Origin: Chthoniobacteraceae bacterium
GTDB taxonomy: Bacteria > Verrucomicrobiota > Verrucomicrobiia > Chthoniobacterales > Chthoniobacteraceae
DNA: 64,000 nt
Assembly (NCBI GenBank): GCA_028293625.1
Contig: JAQGOL010000030.1
Coordinates: 668,566 to 732,565, forward strand
Direction of reading: 5' to 3'
Below are positions 39,237 to 48,836 of the stretch, piece by piece. The position numbers and the translations under genes are program-made. The notes under the pieces are model-generated. The model saw nothing but the letters and a program-made list of their open reading frames with translations, was not told the DNA's origin and did not search any database. How positions within the stretch are numbered: position 1 is the first letter of the stretch; each line of letters starts with the position of its first letter.

Positions 39237-40196
39237 TCAACGCCGCTCTCGTGGCACTGGCTTTGGCGCGCGCAGAATCGCCTCATCGTCGGGCAACGGC
39301 TGTTTGCTACTGAACAGGACGCGGGACGGTTTTTCAGCGATCGCTCTCGTGAACGTCTTCATCTGGGCGGTGGCCACTTCGAGGTTCCGCAGGACGCTGC
39401 TCAGTTCCTGCATCCGGCCCGCAACCTGTTTGTCGGTATTGCCGACAAATCCGTCGAACCGCTTGAGTGAAAGCTGGAGCTGGGTGAGTGCCATTTTGAC
39501 CGCCTCCAAGTCGGTCTTAACACTTCCCTCATTGTCGGCAATGAGCTTGTCGGCCCGTTTGAGCACCGCTTCGGCAGCCGCGGCCGCGCTTTTGGCTGAA
39601 TCGGCAACCGTATTGATTCGCGGGAAAAGATCGGTGAACCCGGTTTTCAAGGTTTCAACTGCAACAGTCGTGGAAGCAACAAGCGGTTGAATCGAGGCCA
39701 GCGCCGTATCGACGCTTTGCAAGATGGGCCCGATTGAATTGACCAGGTTATCGATCGAACCGCTGCCACTTCCCTGAAGAATGGCATCGTCGCCCAGCTT
39801 TTCGGCATCGGCTGTTCCGGCGGAAAGGGCGATAAATTTCTCGCTCAACAAGGTATCCGAGCCGAGGGACGCCTTTACGTCGGCAGGCAGGAGAGGGACG
39901 CCTTCAAAAAGCCGCAGCGAGACGCGGACCGCATTTCCCTTGCGATCGGCCGGCGCGGCGAGACGCTCCTGGGCAGTCAGCAGACGGACACCGGTCACCG
40001 CCCCGGCAGGCGCCCCGGCATATCGCAGTTCCGAGTGGACACGAATCCCGGTAATGTCGGGATAATCGACCTGCAGGGTGCGGCCATTCTCTTTGTGCCG
40101 CCAACCGGTAAGCGCATAGGTCAGCGCGCCGAGCAGGACGACACTGCATATCAACACTCCGAATGCGACGAGGTAATCAGAAAGGTTTTTCTTCAT
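39237..40196 (-). CDS. mlaD: MCE-domain lipid transport protein (MlaD-like)
   Basis: Periplasm-facing substrate-binding component of a Mla-type lipid ABC transporter. The ATG at 40196 gives an N-terminal transmembrane helix (YLVAFGVLICSVVLLGALTYAL) followed by the MCE domain (VDYPDITGIRVHSELRYAGAPAGAVTGVRL ... GSDTLLSEKFIALSAG). The C-terminal 180 residues are helical/coiled-coil, longer than E. coli MlaD and more like YrbD/TGD2-like forms. Last gene of mlaB-E-F-D, 16 bases after mlaF. Confidence 0.87.
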   Translation of the reverse strand: MKKNLSDYLVAFGVLICSVVLLGALTYALTGWRHKENGRTLQVDYPDITGIRVHSELRYAGAPAGAVTGVRLLTAQERLAAPADRKGNAVRVSLRLFEGVPLLPADVKASLGSDTLLSEKFIALSAGTADAEKLGDDAILQGSGSGSIDNLVNSIGPILQSVDTALASIQPLVASTTVAVETLKTGFTDLFPRINTVADSAKSAAAAAEAVLKRADKLIADNEGSVKTDLEAVKMALTQLQLSLKRFDGFVGNTDKQVAGRMQELSSVLRNLEVATAQMKTFTRAIAEKPSRVLFSSKQPLPDDEAILRAPKPVPRERR

Positions 40197-40212
40197 GATG
40201 CGATTGGAGAGC

Positions 40213-41067
40213 TCATTCCCTTCGCCGGAAGCTTGGATGCCCCAGCAACCGAGTGACGTAGTCGTCTTTTGAAAGTTTGAGAGGAACCGGACCGTCCGGT
40301 TCGCCATTGATGAACTGGCGCACTTCCGGATTTTCATGCGCGCGAATCTCCGCCGGGGTGCCGCTCGCCACGATCTTCCCCTGGTTTGGGCCGGTGCCGA
40401 GCATGATCATCTTGGAGCCGATGCGGAAGGCGCTTGTCATGTCGTGGGTCACGACCACGGCGGTCATGCCGAGTTTTAAAGTCAGGTCGCGAGTCAGCGT
40501 ATCGACGACTGAAACCATGATCGGGTCGAGCCCGGCGGTCGGTTCATCGCTGAAAAGCAGCTCGGGATCGAGCGCCAGGGCCCGGGCAAGGCCGACCCTC
40601 TTTTTCATGCCACCGCTGATCTCGGCCGGTTTGAGATCCTCAAACCCTGTCAGCCCGACGAGCTCGAGCTTCATCTTCACAATAAGATCGACGATGTCCG
40701 CCGTGAGCTTGCCGTGTTCGAGAAGCGGCAGCGCGACGTTCTCGCCGACGGTCATCGATTGCATGAGTGCGCCGCTTTGAAACAACATGCCAAACCGGCT
40801 CCTGACCCGGGCCAGCTCGGCCTCTTTCATCGTGGAGATTTCCTCGCCGAAAAGTTTGACCGAACCCGAGGTCGGCTTCATAGCGCCGATGATGTGACGC
40901 AGGAGCGTCGACTTGCCGCATCCCGAAGCGCCCATGATGATCATCGTATCGCCCTTGAAGACCTTGAATGAAATGCCATCGAGCACCTTGCGGCTGCCAA
41001 ATTCGCGCACCAGATCGGTGACTTCGATAATGGGCCCGTCGTTGGAATCAGGGGTGGCTGTCTCCAT
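40213..41067 (-). CDS. mlaF: Mla-type ABC transporter ATP-binding protein
   Basis: Energises phospholipid movement between membranes with MlaE. Walker A GASGCGKST (residues about 39-47), the signature ISGGMKKR, Walker B LLFSDEPTAGLDP and the switch histidine in VVTHDM are all intact. The spacing and EISTMKEAELARVRSRFGMLFQSGAL segment match MlaF/Ttg2A rather than other ABC classes. 6 bases after mlaE in the same unit. Confidence 0.93.
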   Translation of the reverse strand: METATPDSNDGPIIEVTDLVREFGSRKVLDGISFKVFKGDTMIIMGASGCGKSTLLRHIIGAMKPTSGSVKLFGEEISTMKEAELARVRSRFGMLFQSGALMQSMTVGENVALPLLEHGKLTADIVDLIVKMKLELVGLTGFEDLKPAEISGGMKKRVGLARALALDPELLFSDEPTAGLDPIMVSVVDTLTRDLTLKLGMTAVVVTHDMTSAFRIGSKMIMLGTGPNQGKIVASGTPAEIRAHENPEVRQFINGEPDGPVPLKLSKDDYVTRLLGHPSFRRRE

Positions 41068-41073
41068 GCGGCG

Positions 41074-41814
41074 TTAACCGGCGAAAAAGAAAAGCCCGGT
41101 AAGAAGGGCATTGGCTACGAGCATAATCAGAAGCGACCAAACGACGGAACCGGTGGTGGCCTGGCCCACCCCCTCGGCACCGCCTTCAACCCGCAACCCC
41201 ATGTGACAGGCGATCGTGGCTGAGAGCCATGCAAAGACGACGCTTTTGATCAGGCCCGAATAAAGATCCCAGGCGGTCACGTGCTCGAGGGAACGGACAA
41301 CATAATTCGCCATGCCGAAATTGAATGTCAGCGCGCAGATGGCCCAGCCGCCGACCATCCCGATGCAGTCGCCAAACAACGTGAGCACCGGGAGCATGAT
41401 GAGCATCGCCAAAAACCGCGGCACGATCAGGAATCGGATGGGATTGATCCCCATCACCTCAAGCGCCTCAATTTCCTCGGAAACCTTCATCGTGCCCAGT
41501 TCAGCAGTCACGGCCGAACCGCTGCGTCCAATGACGATCACCGCCATGAGCAACGGGCCGAGTTCGCGCAGCAGCGAGATGGCCACCAGATCGGGCACAA
41601 AACTCGTCGCGCCCATTTTCTGAAGCTGATGAGCAGATTGCATCGCAAGCGTGAGCCCGATGCTGAATGCGGTCAGAGAGGCCATCGGCAGGGCGCGGAC
41701 GCCGATAAGCACCATCTGGTGGAAAACTTCCCCAAGCTTAAAAGGGGAACCTCGCAGGGGGCCGATCAACGCCCAGTAAAGGATCCTGGCGTTGAGGGCG
41801 AAATAATCGCTCAC
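41074..41814 (-). CDS. mlaE: Mla-type ABC transporter permease
   Basis: A 246-residue membrane protein with about six helices, the MlaE/YrbE permease fold. RELGPLLMAVIVIGRSGSAVTAELGTMKVSEEIEALEVMGINP is the family's ATPase-coupling region. Starts inside the end of mlaB (4-base overlap), so they are translationally coupled. Resides in the inner membrane. Confidence 0.93.
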   Translation of the reverse strand: MSDYFALNARILYWALIGPLRGSPFKLGEVFHQMVLIGVRALPMASLTAFSIGLTLAMQSAHQLQKMGATSFVPDLVAISLLRELGPLLMAVIVIGRSGSAVTAELGTMKVSEEIEALEVMGINPIRFLIVPRFLAMLIMLPVLTLFGDCIGMVGGWAICALTFNFGMANYVVRSLEHVTAWDLYSGLIKSVVFAWLSATIACHMGLRVEGGAEGVGQATTGSVVWSLLIMLVANALLTGLFFFAG

Positions 41815-42167
41815 GCAGTCGGCGGCGACGCCCCGGCAAAGGACGCCGCGGCATCAGCCACCGTGTGATGGATCGGGAGAAATTCGTCCAGCCGCACGAG
41901 TTCAAAAACCGTCCGGACGCGTTCGCTCAGATTGGCGAGCGCAAGCTTGCCTTGAAAGGGCTGGGCGTTGCGGACGTATTCAATAAGGGTAGCCAGACCT
42001 GAGGAATCGACATAATTCACCTCGGAAAAGTCGAGCACGAGTGCGCGTCGTTGAGCTTCGGTATGCCCGGCCAGCAGCAGGCGTAGATCCGGAGAAACCT
42101 CCATATCGATGTCGCCACCAAGAGCGACTACGTGGACTCCATCAACAATTAGTTCTCGCGTTTCCAT
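41811..42167 (-). CDS. mlaB: STAS-domain protein (MlaB-like)
   Basis: A 118-residue single STAS domain with ALVLDFSEVNYVDSSGLATLIEYVRNA; the SSG loop is the usual phospho-acceptor or contact site. In Mla systems a STAS protein binds and activates MlaF; the 4-base overlap with mlaE supports that over an anti-sigma factor antagonist role. It leads the operon, 116 bases after the GloVer gene's stop, and this gap probably holds the promoter. Confidence 0.82.
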   Translation of the reverse strand: METRELIVDGVHVVALGGDIDMEVSPDLRLLLAGHTEAQRRALVLDFSEVNYVDSSGLATLIEYVRNAQPFQGKLALANLSERVRTVFELVRLDEFLPIHHTVADAAASFAGASPPTA

Positions 42168-42283
42168 TCAGGAGCATGCCTACCACCGCACTTCCATCCG
42201 CGAAAGGTGAAAAAACCAGAGATTGCGCGCTTAATACGAATAAATGAAATAGCGCGGTCAAATCAGCCTTGGTTCCACGGCTC

Positions 42284-45200
42284 TCATGGGACTCGCGCCC
42301 GCAGGATGGCTTGGGTGTGGTCTGTGAAGGTGGCGCGGAAAACGAGTTCATGAGCATCGTTGTAACTGCGTCCCTGCCCGGGCGATCCGGACACAGGTCC
42401 AAGAAAGGTTAGCAGACTGATTTTCCTCAATTTGCCACCAGCCTGCACACGGTCGCCGGTGCGCAGAACCAACTCGAGCGCTCCAGCACTGTTAAGCGCC
42501 CAAACTCCAATATTATTCGAAGCATTAACGCGGCCCGCAAAACGCGTGGCCCCGGGCTCCAACTTGGCGACAAAAACCGGGCCGCTCTTATCCGGCAACG
42601 CCAGCGACGTAAACGCACTCCATCTGGCACCGGCTATGCCCGCCGCTTCGCCGCCCGTGCGCGCCAAAAGATTCAGCCCAGCTGAAGACTTCCACCAAAT
42701 GCCCGAATTATTTTTGCCGGTGACGCCTGTTCCGATCAGCCTGGCAAGAAAGGCGCTTCCGGATTGCGCGCTGTAAACAGGATCGCTCAAAGCGGCGAAT
42801 CTGGCGCCATCGGCTGCGGGAGCCGGATCACCTTCTCTTGCCACCTGAACGCAAATTCCGGATTTCATGTCAGCGACGATTACCTGATCGTTCAAGGAGG
42901 TCGCGTCTCCGGCGCCAGGGACAAACCTGGCAAGATAAGCGGCCTTGCCTTCGCTGCTCAGGGAAGGGATTCCAAAGCCGCCGATCGTATTTTCCTGAAC
43001 AAGTCCTTCAGGAGGCTGGCCAGTGGCATTGATGAGATCAAATACAGATTCCGCGCGAAACGCTGCTATGAGCTCGGTATTTTCTGTGAAAATAATGCGG
43101 GCAATGACCGCGTCGTCGTAAAAACTCCGTCCTTGTCCTAAAGATCCGGGCACGGCACTGAGCGTGGCGAATGACCCAACCTTGTAACCTTCAAAAGGAT
43201 CGCCATCACGAAGCAAAAGGAAATTGCCCGCTGGATTGGCCACCCAAAGGCTCATGTCGTTTACGGCAGTAATGCCGACACCATTAAGAATCGCCGTGTA
43301 AAAGAGCTGGCCCGACTCGCTAATGGCAAACGAGTTGATCGATTTGAAATACGCGCCGGCAATTCCGGGCACCTCACCGCCAATCAATGCAATTTCGCCA
43401 AGAACGCCTGAAGCGTCACTCCAGAGGCCGGTTCGGATACGCTTGCCGTCCAGGACCTTTGCGACAAAAGCCACATGCCCGAATGCATCGCAGACCGGAT
43501 CACTGAAGCCGATGAAGACTCGACTCTCGCTGAGCGATCCGTTCGGGTCGGGTGCCGGCTGCCCTTGCCGGATCACGATTCTTGGCGGGGTGCCACCAAT
43601 GATCGCCCCTTTAATCCCAGCCTTCGTGGAGAGTGTGGCTTTCACCAGGATCACGCCATCGGAACTGATGGAGGGCACGCCGAAGCTTCTGATCAGAGTG
43701 GTTTCCGGTTCCCCGACAAGCGCCGTATGAGTTGCCAGGAGCGCCGTAACAAACGGCGCCCCAACCGTCACGGTGACCGTGCCCTGCGCTGAACCATATC
43801 CATCCGTGGCGCTATAGGTGAAGCTATCAGCACCGGAGAACCCGGCGGCCGGCGTGTAGATAATCGACTGTTTATCGCCTGAAATCGCCACGGTCCCTTG
43901 GTGTCCGTTGGTGGCACCAAGCAGCATCACCGGATCGCCATCGGCATCCGTATCGTTTGCCAGGACCTCGGCTGTGACTGGCATTCCGGCGCAAAAAATC
44001 GTATCATTGGATATAACAGGCAAATTGTTGGCCACGGTGAAGCTATGAGTTTCGCCAATGGTCGAGATGCCGCCGCTCAAAGTGACTAATCGATAGTACC
44101 GGAGCGCGTGCGGTTTTAATCCATTCAGGGTCGCAGTAACCTCAACACCAGTGAGGCCGCTTCCAAGCGATTGAACCGGTGTCTGACTCCCAAGATCGGC
44201 AGTGGCACCGTATTCGAAAAATGCGCTGGTCTCCTGGCCGTGCGGATTAACGGAAGCACTCAATATCACGCTGCCAGCCTGCGGCAGCGCCACTGGCCCC
44301 AGCCGGATCCGGTAAATTGTGCCGAGCCCGCCGCGACCGCCATTTAAAGTGGTGCCATATAGATTGCCATCCAAACCGGTTATGAGCGCGCTGGCGGGCA
44401 ATGCACCAGGGTGATCGCCCGTGTTCCCGGCAAAATCGACCAAACTTTTGAAAGCGCCACCGGCTGTGACTTGAAAGAGCGTGCCCTCGCGGCCGCCTCC
44501 CGTGGTTGTCCCATAAAAGCGCCCATCATTTGCCTCCACAAGTTCTCCCTGCGGAGCCACTCCTTCAATCGGCGCGCCGCCGGTAAATTTCGCCAATACC
44601 GACACCTGGCCAGCCGGAGTCATTTTGAAAAGAGTGCCTCGGCCCAGCGCCCCACCTCCGAGGGTTGACCCATAAAAACTGCCATCTCCGGTAAGAATCA
44701 ACCCGGCATACGGACTTCTGGCGGCCGTATCGGAAAAATCGACCAGCGTGGTCAGAACGCCTTCCTGCGTAATTTTAAATACGGTTCCATTTCCAATGGA
44801 ATAAGAGGCGGTTGAACCGCCGGCTGATGTTGTGCCATAAAAACTGCCGTCAGTTCCCCGAACAAGACGGCCGATTGGATACGCGCCTTTGTTTTCAGGC
44901 GCATTACTCGTGAATTCCGCCAGGGTGGTCAATGCGCCCGTGGGACTCATTTTAAAGACTGTGCCGAGATTTCTTTCTCCGCCGGCATACGTTGTCCCGT
45001 AAAAACTCCCATCGCTCCCTTCAACGAGCGCTGCTTTGGGTTCCCCTCCCCTGTTGGTAAAACCGTTCCCCGTGAATTCGACGAGCGTGGTCAATATTCC
45101 CTCGGACGACATTTTGAAAATCGTGCCGCGATCGCTCGCGCCGCCGGCGGAAGTCGTTCCATAAAAACTGCCATCGCTCCCATAAATCAGCTCCGCGGAG

Positions 45201-46678
45201 GGGCTTTTCCCTTTGCTGTTACCGCCGTTGCCAGTGAATGAAACCAGCGTCACCAGTGGAGCGCCTGGAATGATCCTAAAGATCGTTCCCAACTTATCGG
45301 TTCCGCCAGATTGCGTCGTTCCGTAATAGTTTCCGTCATTTCCGGAAAGCAGCGCGCTTTGAGGATGCTCGCCTTGGTTGCCGCCGAATTCGCTTAGTGT
45401 GCCGAGCAGACCCGTCGGAGTGACTTTGAATACCGTCCCGGAGTCTTCCACGCCGCCATTGCGTGTCGTTCCATACAGATTCCCATCGCTTCCCTTGATA
45501 ACGCTGGAAGGCGCGCTGCCTCGATTCTCCACGCCTTTACCTGTAAAATGAGTCAGCGTGGTGAGCACGCCGGCCGAGGTCATTTTAAAGAGCGTACCCT
45601 TTCCATTGGCCCCACCCAGGTTTGTCGTGCCGTAAAAACTGCCATCATTCCCGGCAACCAGCGTGGAATAAGGATGGGACCCCTTATTAACCGGGCCATT
45701 GCCACTAAACTCAACCAGCGTGGTCAGGACTCCTGCGGGAGTCATCTTGAAAACCGTGCCATCAAGTAACACGCCCACCTCGGCCGTTTTGTTGCACGAA
45801 GTGGTTCCGTAGAAATTACCGTCGCTCCCCTCTACAAGCGCGCCAAGCGGGTTGCCGCCTTTGTTTATCGCCCCATTTGCGCTGAACTCCACCAGCGTGG
45901 TAAGCACGCCCTTCGGCGTTACCTTGAACACCGTCCCGCACTTCTTCGCTCCGCCAAAAAATGTCGTGCCGTAGATATTCCCGTCGCTTCCTTGGGTAAG
46001 CGCTGAGAAAGGAGACCCGCTTCCTGTAAAAGAGACCAGGGTGGTGAACGCGCCACCAGGCGTCAGTTTGAATACCGTCCCGGCGTTGGAATTTGCTCCC
46101 CCGGAATTCGTCGTTCCATAAAAATTGCCGTCAGTTCCCTCGATCAGCCCGCCATAAGGGCTCCTGCCCAGCGCGCTCCCTTCGATGCCCGAGAACTCCA
46201 CCAAGGTCGTAAGCAGACCGGCTGGAGTCACTTTGAAGATCGTTCCGAAGTTTTTTGCGCCGCCGTTGGCGGTCACGCCATAAAAATTCCCGTCTTTACC
46301 AAGGAGCAGCCTGCCGCTGGCCTGCGCCCCTTTTGCTCCGCCTTCAGTGCCGGTAAACTCCAGCAGCGTTGTCCGCACCGTGCCCGTGAGCTTGAACAAC
46401 GTTCCAAAGCCTTGGAGTCCGCCGCTGCTTGTGGTTCCATAAAAACTTCCGTCAACGCCCTCGACGACTTCCGAAGTGGGAAAGGAGGGCGGCGGCATGA
46501 AGTTCCAAACGACCTCGTGGACCGGGGCATCGCTCTGGCTGAGAGCGGATTGAAACACCATCAGCATCGTTAAGGCGACCGCTTGAAAAAGATTTTTTGC
46601 CCGCGCGCCCCCCGGAATCCCCGCACCACGCAGAGCAACCTGTCCGCGTAGAATCTCTCCCAACCTTGATGTTCCCAT
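42284..46678 (-). CDS. secreted GloVer-repeat protein with Fn3-like, cadherin-like and C-terminal propeller regions
   Basis: A 1464-residue exported protein (signal segment LFQAVALTMLMVFQSALSQS). I count 14 GloVer repeats (consensus DGxFYGTTxxGGxxxxGTVFKMTPxG) over residues about 55-870, probably forming one or two propellers. Then an Fn3-like unit, a Big_9/cadherin-like unit (ANDTDADGDPVML, YTPAAGFSGADSFTYSATDGYGSAQGTVTVTV), and a terminal region of repeated GDPAP/GIAGARW/GQGRSYND segments typical of choice-of-anchor verrucomicrobial proteins. Likely surface-exposed with a binding role. No catalytic motif is seen. Confidence 0.88.
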   Translation of the reverse strand: MGTSRLGEILRGQVALRGAGIPGGARAKNLFQAVALTMLMVFQSALSQSDAPVHEVVWNFMPPPSFPTSEVVEGVDGSFYGTTSSGGLQGFGTLFKLTGTVRTTLLEFTGTEGGAKGAQASGRLLLGKDGNFYGVTANGGAKNFGTIFKVTPAGLLTTLVEFSGIEGSALGRSPYGGLIEGTDGNFYGTTNSGGANSNAGTVFKLTPGGAFTTLVSFTGSGSPFSALTQGSDGNIYGTTFFGGAKKCGTVFKVTPKGVLTTLVEFSANGAINKGGNPLGALVEGSDGNFYGTTSCNKTAEVGVLLDGTVFKMTPAGVLTTLVEFSGNGPVNKGSHPYSTLVAGNDGSFYGTTNLGGANGKGTLFKMTSAGVLTTLTHFTGKGVENRGSAPSSVIKGSDGNLYGTTRNGGVEDSGTVFKVTPTGLLGTLSEFGGNQGEHPQSALLSGNDGNYYGTTQSGGTDKLGTIFRIIPGAPLVTLVSFTGNGGNSKGKSPSAELIYGSDGSFYGTTSAGGASDRGTIFKMSSEGILTTLVEFTGNGFTNRGGEPKAALVEGSDGSFYGTTYAGGERNLGTVFKMSPTGALTTLAEFTSNAPENKGAYPIGRLVRGTDGSFYGTTSAGGSTASYSIGNGTVFKITQEGVLTTLVDFSDTAARSPYAGLILTGDGSFYGSTLGGGALGRGTLFKMTPAGQVSVLAKFTGGAPIEGVAPQGELVEANDGRFYGTTTGGGREGTLFQVTAGGAFKSLVDFAGNTGDHPGALPASALITGLDGNLYGTTLNGGRGGLGTIYRIRLGPVALPQAGSVILSASVNPHGQETSAFFEYGATADLGSQTPVQSLGSGLTGVEVTATLNGLKPHALRYYRLVTLSGGISTIGETHSFTVANNLPVISNDTIFCAGMPVTAEVLANDTDADGDPVMLLGATNGHQGTVAISGDKQSIIYTPAAGFSGADSFTYSATDGYGSAQGTVTVTVGAPFVTALLATHTALVGEPETTLIRSFGVPSISSDGVILVKATLSTKAGIKGAIIGGTPPRIVIRQGQPAPDPNGSLSESRVFIGFSDPVCDAFGHVAFVAKVLDGKRIRTGLWSDASGVLGEIALIGGEVPGIAGAYFKSINSFAISESGQLFYTAILNGVGITAVNDMSLWVANPAGNFLLLRDGDPFEGYKVGSFATLSAVPGSLGQGRSFYDDAVIARIIFTENTELIAAFRAESVFDLINATGQPPEGLVQENTIGGFGIPSLSSEGKAAYLARFVPGAGDATSLNDQVIVADMKSGICVQVAREGDPAPAADGARFAALSDPVYSAQSGSAFLARLIGTGVTGKNNSGIWWKSSAGLNLLARTGGEAAGIAGARWSAFTSLALPDKSGPVFVAKLEPGATRFAGRVNASNNIGVWALNSAGALELVLRTGDRVQAGGKLRKISLLTFLGPVSGSPGQGRSYNDAHELVFRATFTDHTQAILRARVP

Positions 46679-46804
46679 AATATAAAAAAATTCTTATCAC
46701 CGTTCCGATCAGCGTCAATTCTGTTCCAAGCGGCATAAAAGACCGTTTTGGAACCAGCCGGGCATCCGGGTTTTTCGCCCACGCCGGGTGGCATGCAAGA
46801 TTTA

Positions 46805-47017
46805 GCAACGAGCGGGATCAACCGGGGCCGCGGCACTGCGGATGACACTGAAAACGACGCGTGATTCCCCTTTCCCATGAGCGCGGCAGTCAATGGCGGC
46901 AGAACCGTCTATGTCGCCGATTCCGCCAACAGCGTGATCCCCAAGATCACCAGTATCCACCCGAAGCGGCACCGTCTTGCTGGAGCCGTAATAAAATCCG
47001 ATCGCAGGACGATGTGA
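46805..47017 (+). pseudogene. decayed NHL-repeat remnant
   Basis: On the + strand the frame reads ATSGINRGRGTADD, a TGA at 46862, then FPFPMSAAVNGGRTVYVADSANSVIPKIT before losing similarity. This matches the NHL pattern (…GTGTAARFNFPxGVAVDxxGNVYVADxxNxxIRKIT), interrupted by a stop. It is most of the 352-base gap between the GloVer and ispG genes; the only open frame is 46 codons from ATG 46877. Probably a scrap of a larger propeller gene. Confidence 0.5.
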
Positions 47018-47030
47018 TTCCCGACACCGC

Positions 47031-48818
47031 TTAAACCGCGGCCACTGCCAGCTCCGGCATCGGCTCAACCCATTTGCCATGCTCGCGGATAAGCTCTTTC
47101 AGCAGATCCACCGCCTGCGCTTCGGGGATGTTGAATTTCACCGGGGTTTTGCCCACGTAAAGATTCACTTTGCCCGGCGCGCCGCCCACGTAGCCGAAAT
47201 CCGCGTCCGCCATTTCACCCGGGCCGTTCACGATACAGCCCATGATCGCGATCTTGACGCCCTTGAGATGCACGGTGGCCGCCTTGATGCGGGCGGTCGT
47301 CGTCTGGAGATTAAAGAGCGTCCGCCCACAACTTGGGCACGCCACGTAATCGGTTTTGAAAATACGCGAACCAGCCGCCTGCAGGATATTGTAACTGAGC
47401 CGCAACGCCTGGCCGGGCGCTTCCTCGCCCTGAACCAGGATCGCATCGCCAATCCCATCGCAAAGGAGTGAACCGATATGCGTCGCCGCCGTCAGCAGGG
47501 TCCGAAGGAAATCGCCGGATTCGGCAACGGGCGCAAAGGTGTCTTTTAAAAGAATCGGATGGCGGGGATCGAGCTTCGCAGCCAGGAGCCGGAACGCCGC
47601 GATCACCGAGAGACCGGTCTTATCGGTGGAAAGATCGGCCACGGTGACAAACTGCGGATCGAGCAGCGCGTTGAGCCGGCCAATCGCCTCGTCATCGCGC
47701 GGATCAATCTCGTTAACGGCCGCCTGCTCAAAAACAATCTCCGGCTTGTAATCGCCCATCTGAGCAATCTTATGCGCGATCTTTTCGTAACCGGCCTGAC
47801 GCACCAGGACCCGCACCAACTGTTCGCCTCCCAGTTTGATCCCGCCGCGCACGATCTCCGCCGAGGCGCGCCGTTCATACGAAAACGGATTATACGAAAG
47901 CGCCGTTTCCTCCCCGGAGTTCGGTTGCGCGGATCGCGCATTAAAAGGGGCCACCAAAGCCTGCGCCACAGGGATTTCATGCACGCTGTCTTCGGTTAAA
48001 GAGACCCGCACGGTATCGCCGATTCCGTCCGCAAGCAGGCTGCCGATGCCGATCGCGCTTTTGATCCGTGCATCTTCGCCGTCGCCCGCCTCGGTGACTC
48101 CAAGATGAATCGGGTAATTCCAATCGGGCCCCTCTTCATTGAGCCGCGCCACGAGCAGGCGGTAAGCCTCGATCATCACCTTCGGGTTGGACGATTTCAT
48201 CGAGAAAACGAACTCGTGATAATCGAGATCGCGCGCGATCCGGGCAAACTCCAGCGCGCTCTCAACCATGCCAAGCGGTGAATCGCCAAATCGGTTCATG
48301 ATCCGGTCGGAAAGCGAGCCGTGGTTGGTCCCGATCCGCATCGCCACACCGCGCGCCTTGCACAGCTCAACGAGCGGCGTGAACCGTTCCCGGATCCGTT
48401 CCAGCTCCGCCGCATACTGGGCGTCGGTATATTCGATGACCTTGAACTTTTTTGAATCCGCGTAGTTACCGGGATTCACACGGACCTTCTCCACCCAGCG
48501 CGCCGCTTCCATCGCGGCTTCAGGTTTAAAATGGATGTCGGCCACGATTGGCACTTGGCAGCCGCGAGCGCGTAATCCGGCGACGATCTGCTCAAGATTG
48601 GCCGCGTCTTTGACCGTTGGCGCCGTGATCCGGACGATCTCGCACCCGGCCTCGGCCAGTTCAAGCGTCTGCTGGATACTGGCGGCCGTATCCATCGTGT
48701 CGCAGGTGATCATCGACTGCACCCGGATCGGATGCTCTCCGCCGATGCAAACCTGACCCACCCGGACGACCCGCGTCAGGCGGCGCTGATAATGAAATGG
48801 CGAGGCGCAGTAGTTCAT
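47031..48818 (-). CDS. ispG: 4-hydroxy-3-methylbut-2-enyl diphosphate synthase, long form
   Basis: MEP-pathway step converting MEcPP to HMBPP with a [4Fe-4S] cluster. The TIM barrel is at 20-290 (VGGEHPIRVQSMITCDTMDTAAS; VADIHFKPEAAMEAARWVEKVRVNPGNYAD); cluster ligands are C494, C497 (CPSCG) and C528 with E534 (GCIVNGPGE). At 595 residues it is the long, plant/chlamydia/bacteroidete type with a large extra domain between barrel and Fe-S domain. 18 bases downstream of rseP. Confidence 0.96.
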   Translation of the reverse strand: MNYCASPFHYQRRLTRVVRVGQVCIGGEHPIRVQSMITCDTMDTAASIQQTLELAEAGCEIVRITAPTVKDAANLEQIVAGLRARGCQVPIVADIHFKPEAAMEAARWVEKVRVNPGNYADSKKFKVIEYTDAQYAAELERIRERFTPLVELCKARGVAMRIGTNHGSLSDRIMNRFGDSPLGMVESALEFARIARDLDYHEFVFSMKSSNPKVMIEAYRLLVARLNEEGPDWNYPIHLGVTEAGDGEDARIKSAIGIGSLLADGIGDTVRVSLTEDSVHEIPVAQALVAPFNARSAQPNSGEETALSYNPFSYERRASAEIVRGGIKLGGEQLVRVLVRQAGYEKIAHKIAQMGDYKPEIVFEQAAVNEIDPRDDEAIGRLNALLDPQFVTVADLSTDKTGLSVIAAFRLLAAKLDPRHPILLKDTFAPVAESGDFLRTLLTAATHIGSLLCDGIGDAILVQGEEAPGQALRLSYNILQAAGSRIFKTDYVACPSCGRTLFNLQTTTARIKAATVHLKGVKIAIMGCIVNGPGEMADADFGYVGGAPGKVNLYVGKTPVKFNIPEAQAVDLLKELIREHGKWVEPMPELAVAAV

Positions 48819-48836
48819 GGGAGGAAACAGCCGGAT

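Noticed and set aside
43900-46600. Regular DNA repeats that could suggest a CRISPR array
   Set aside because: They encode in-frame GloVer repeats of about 55-65 residues with no conserved identical repeat or unique spacers.
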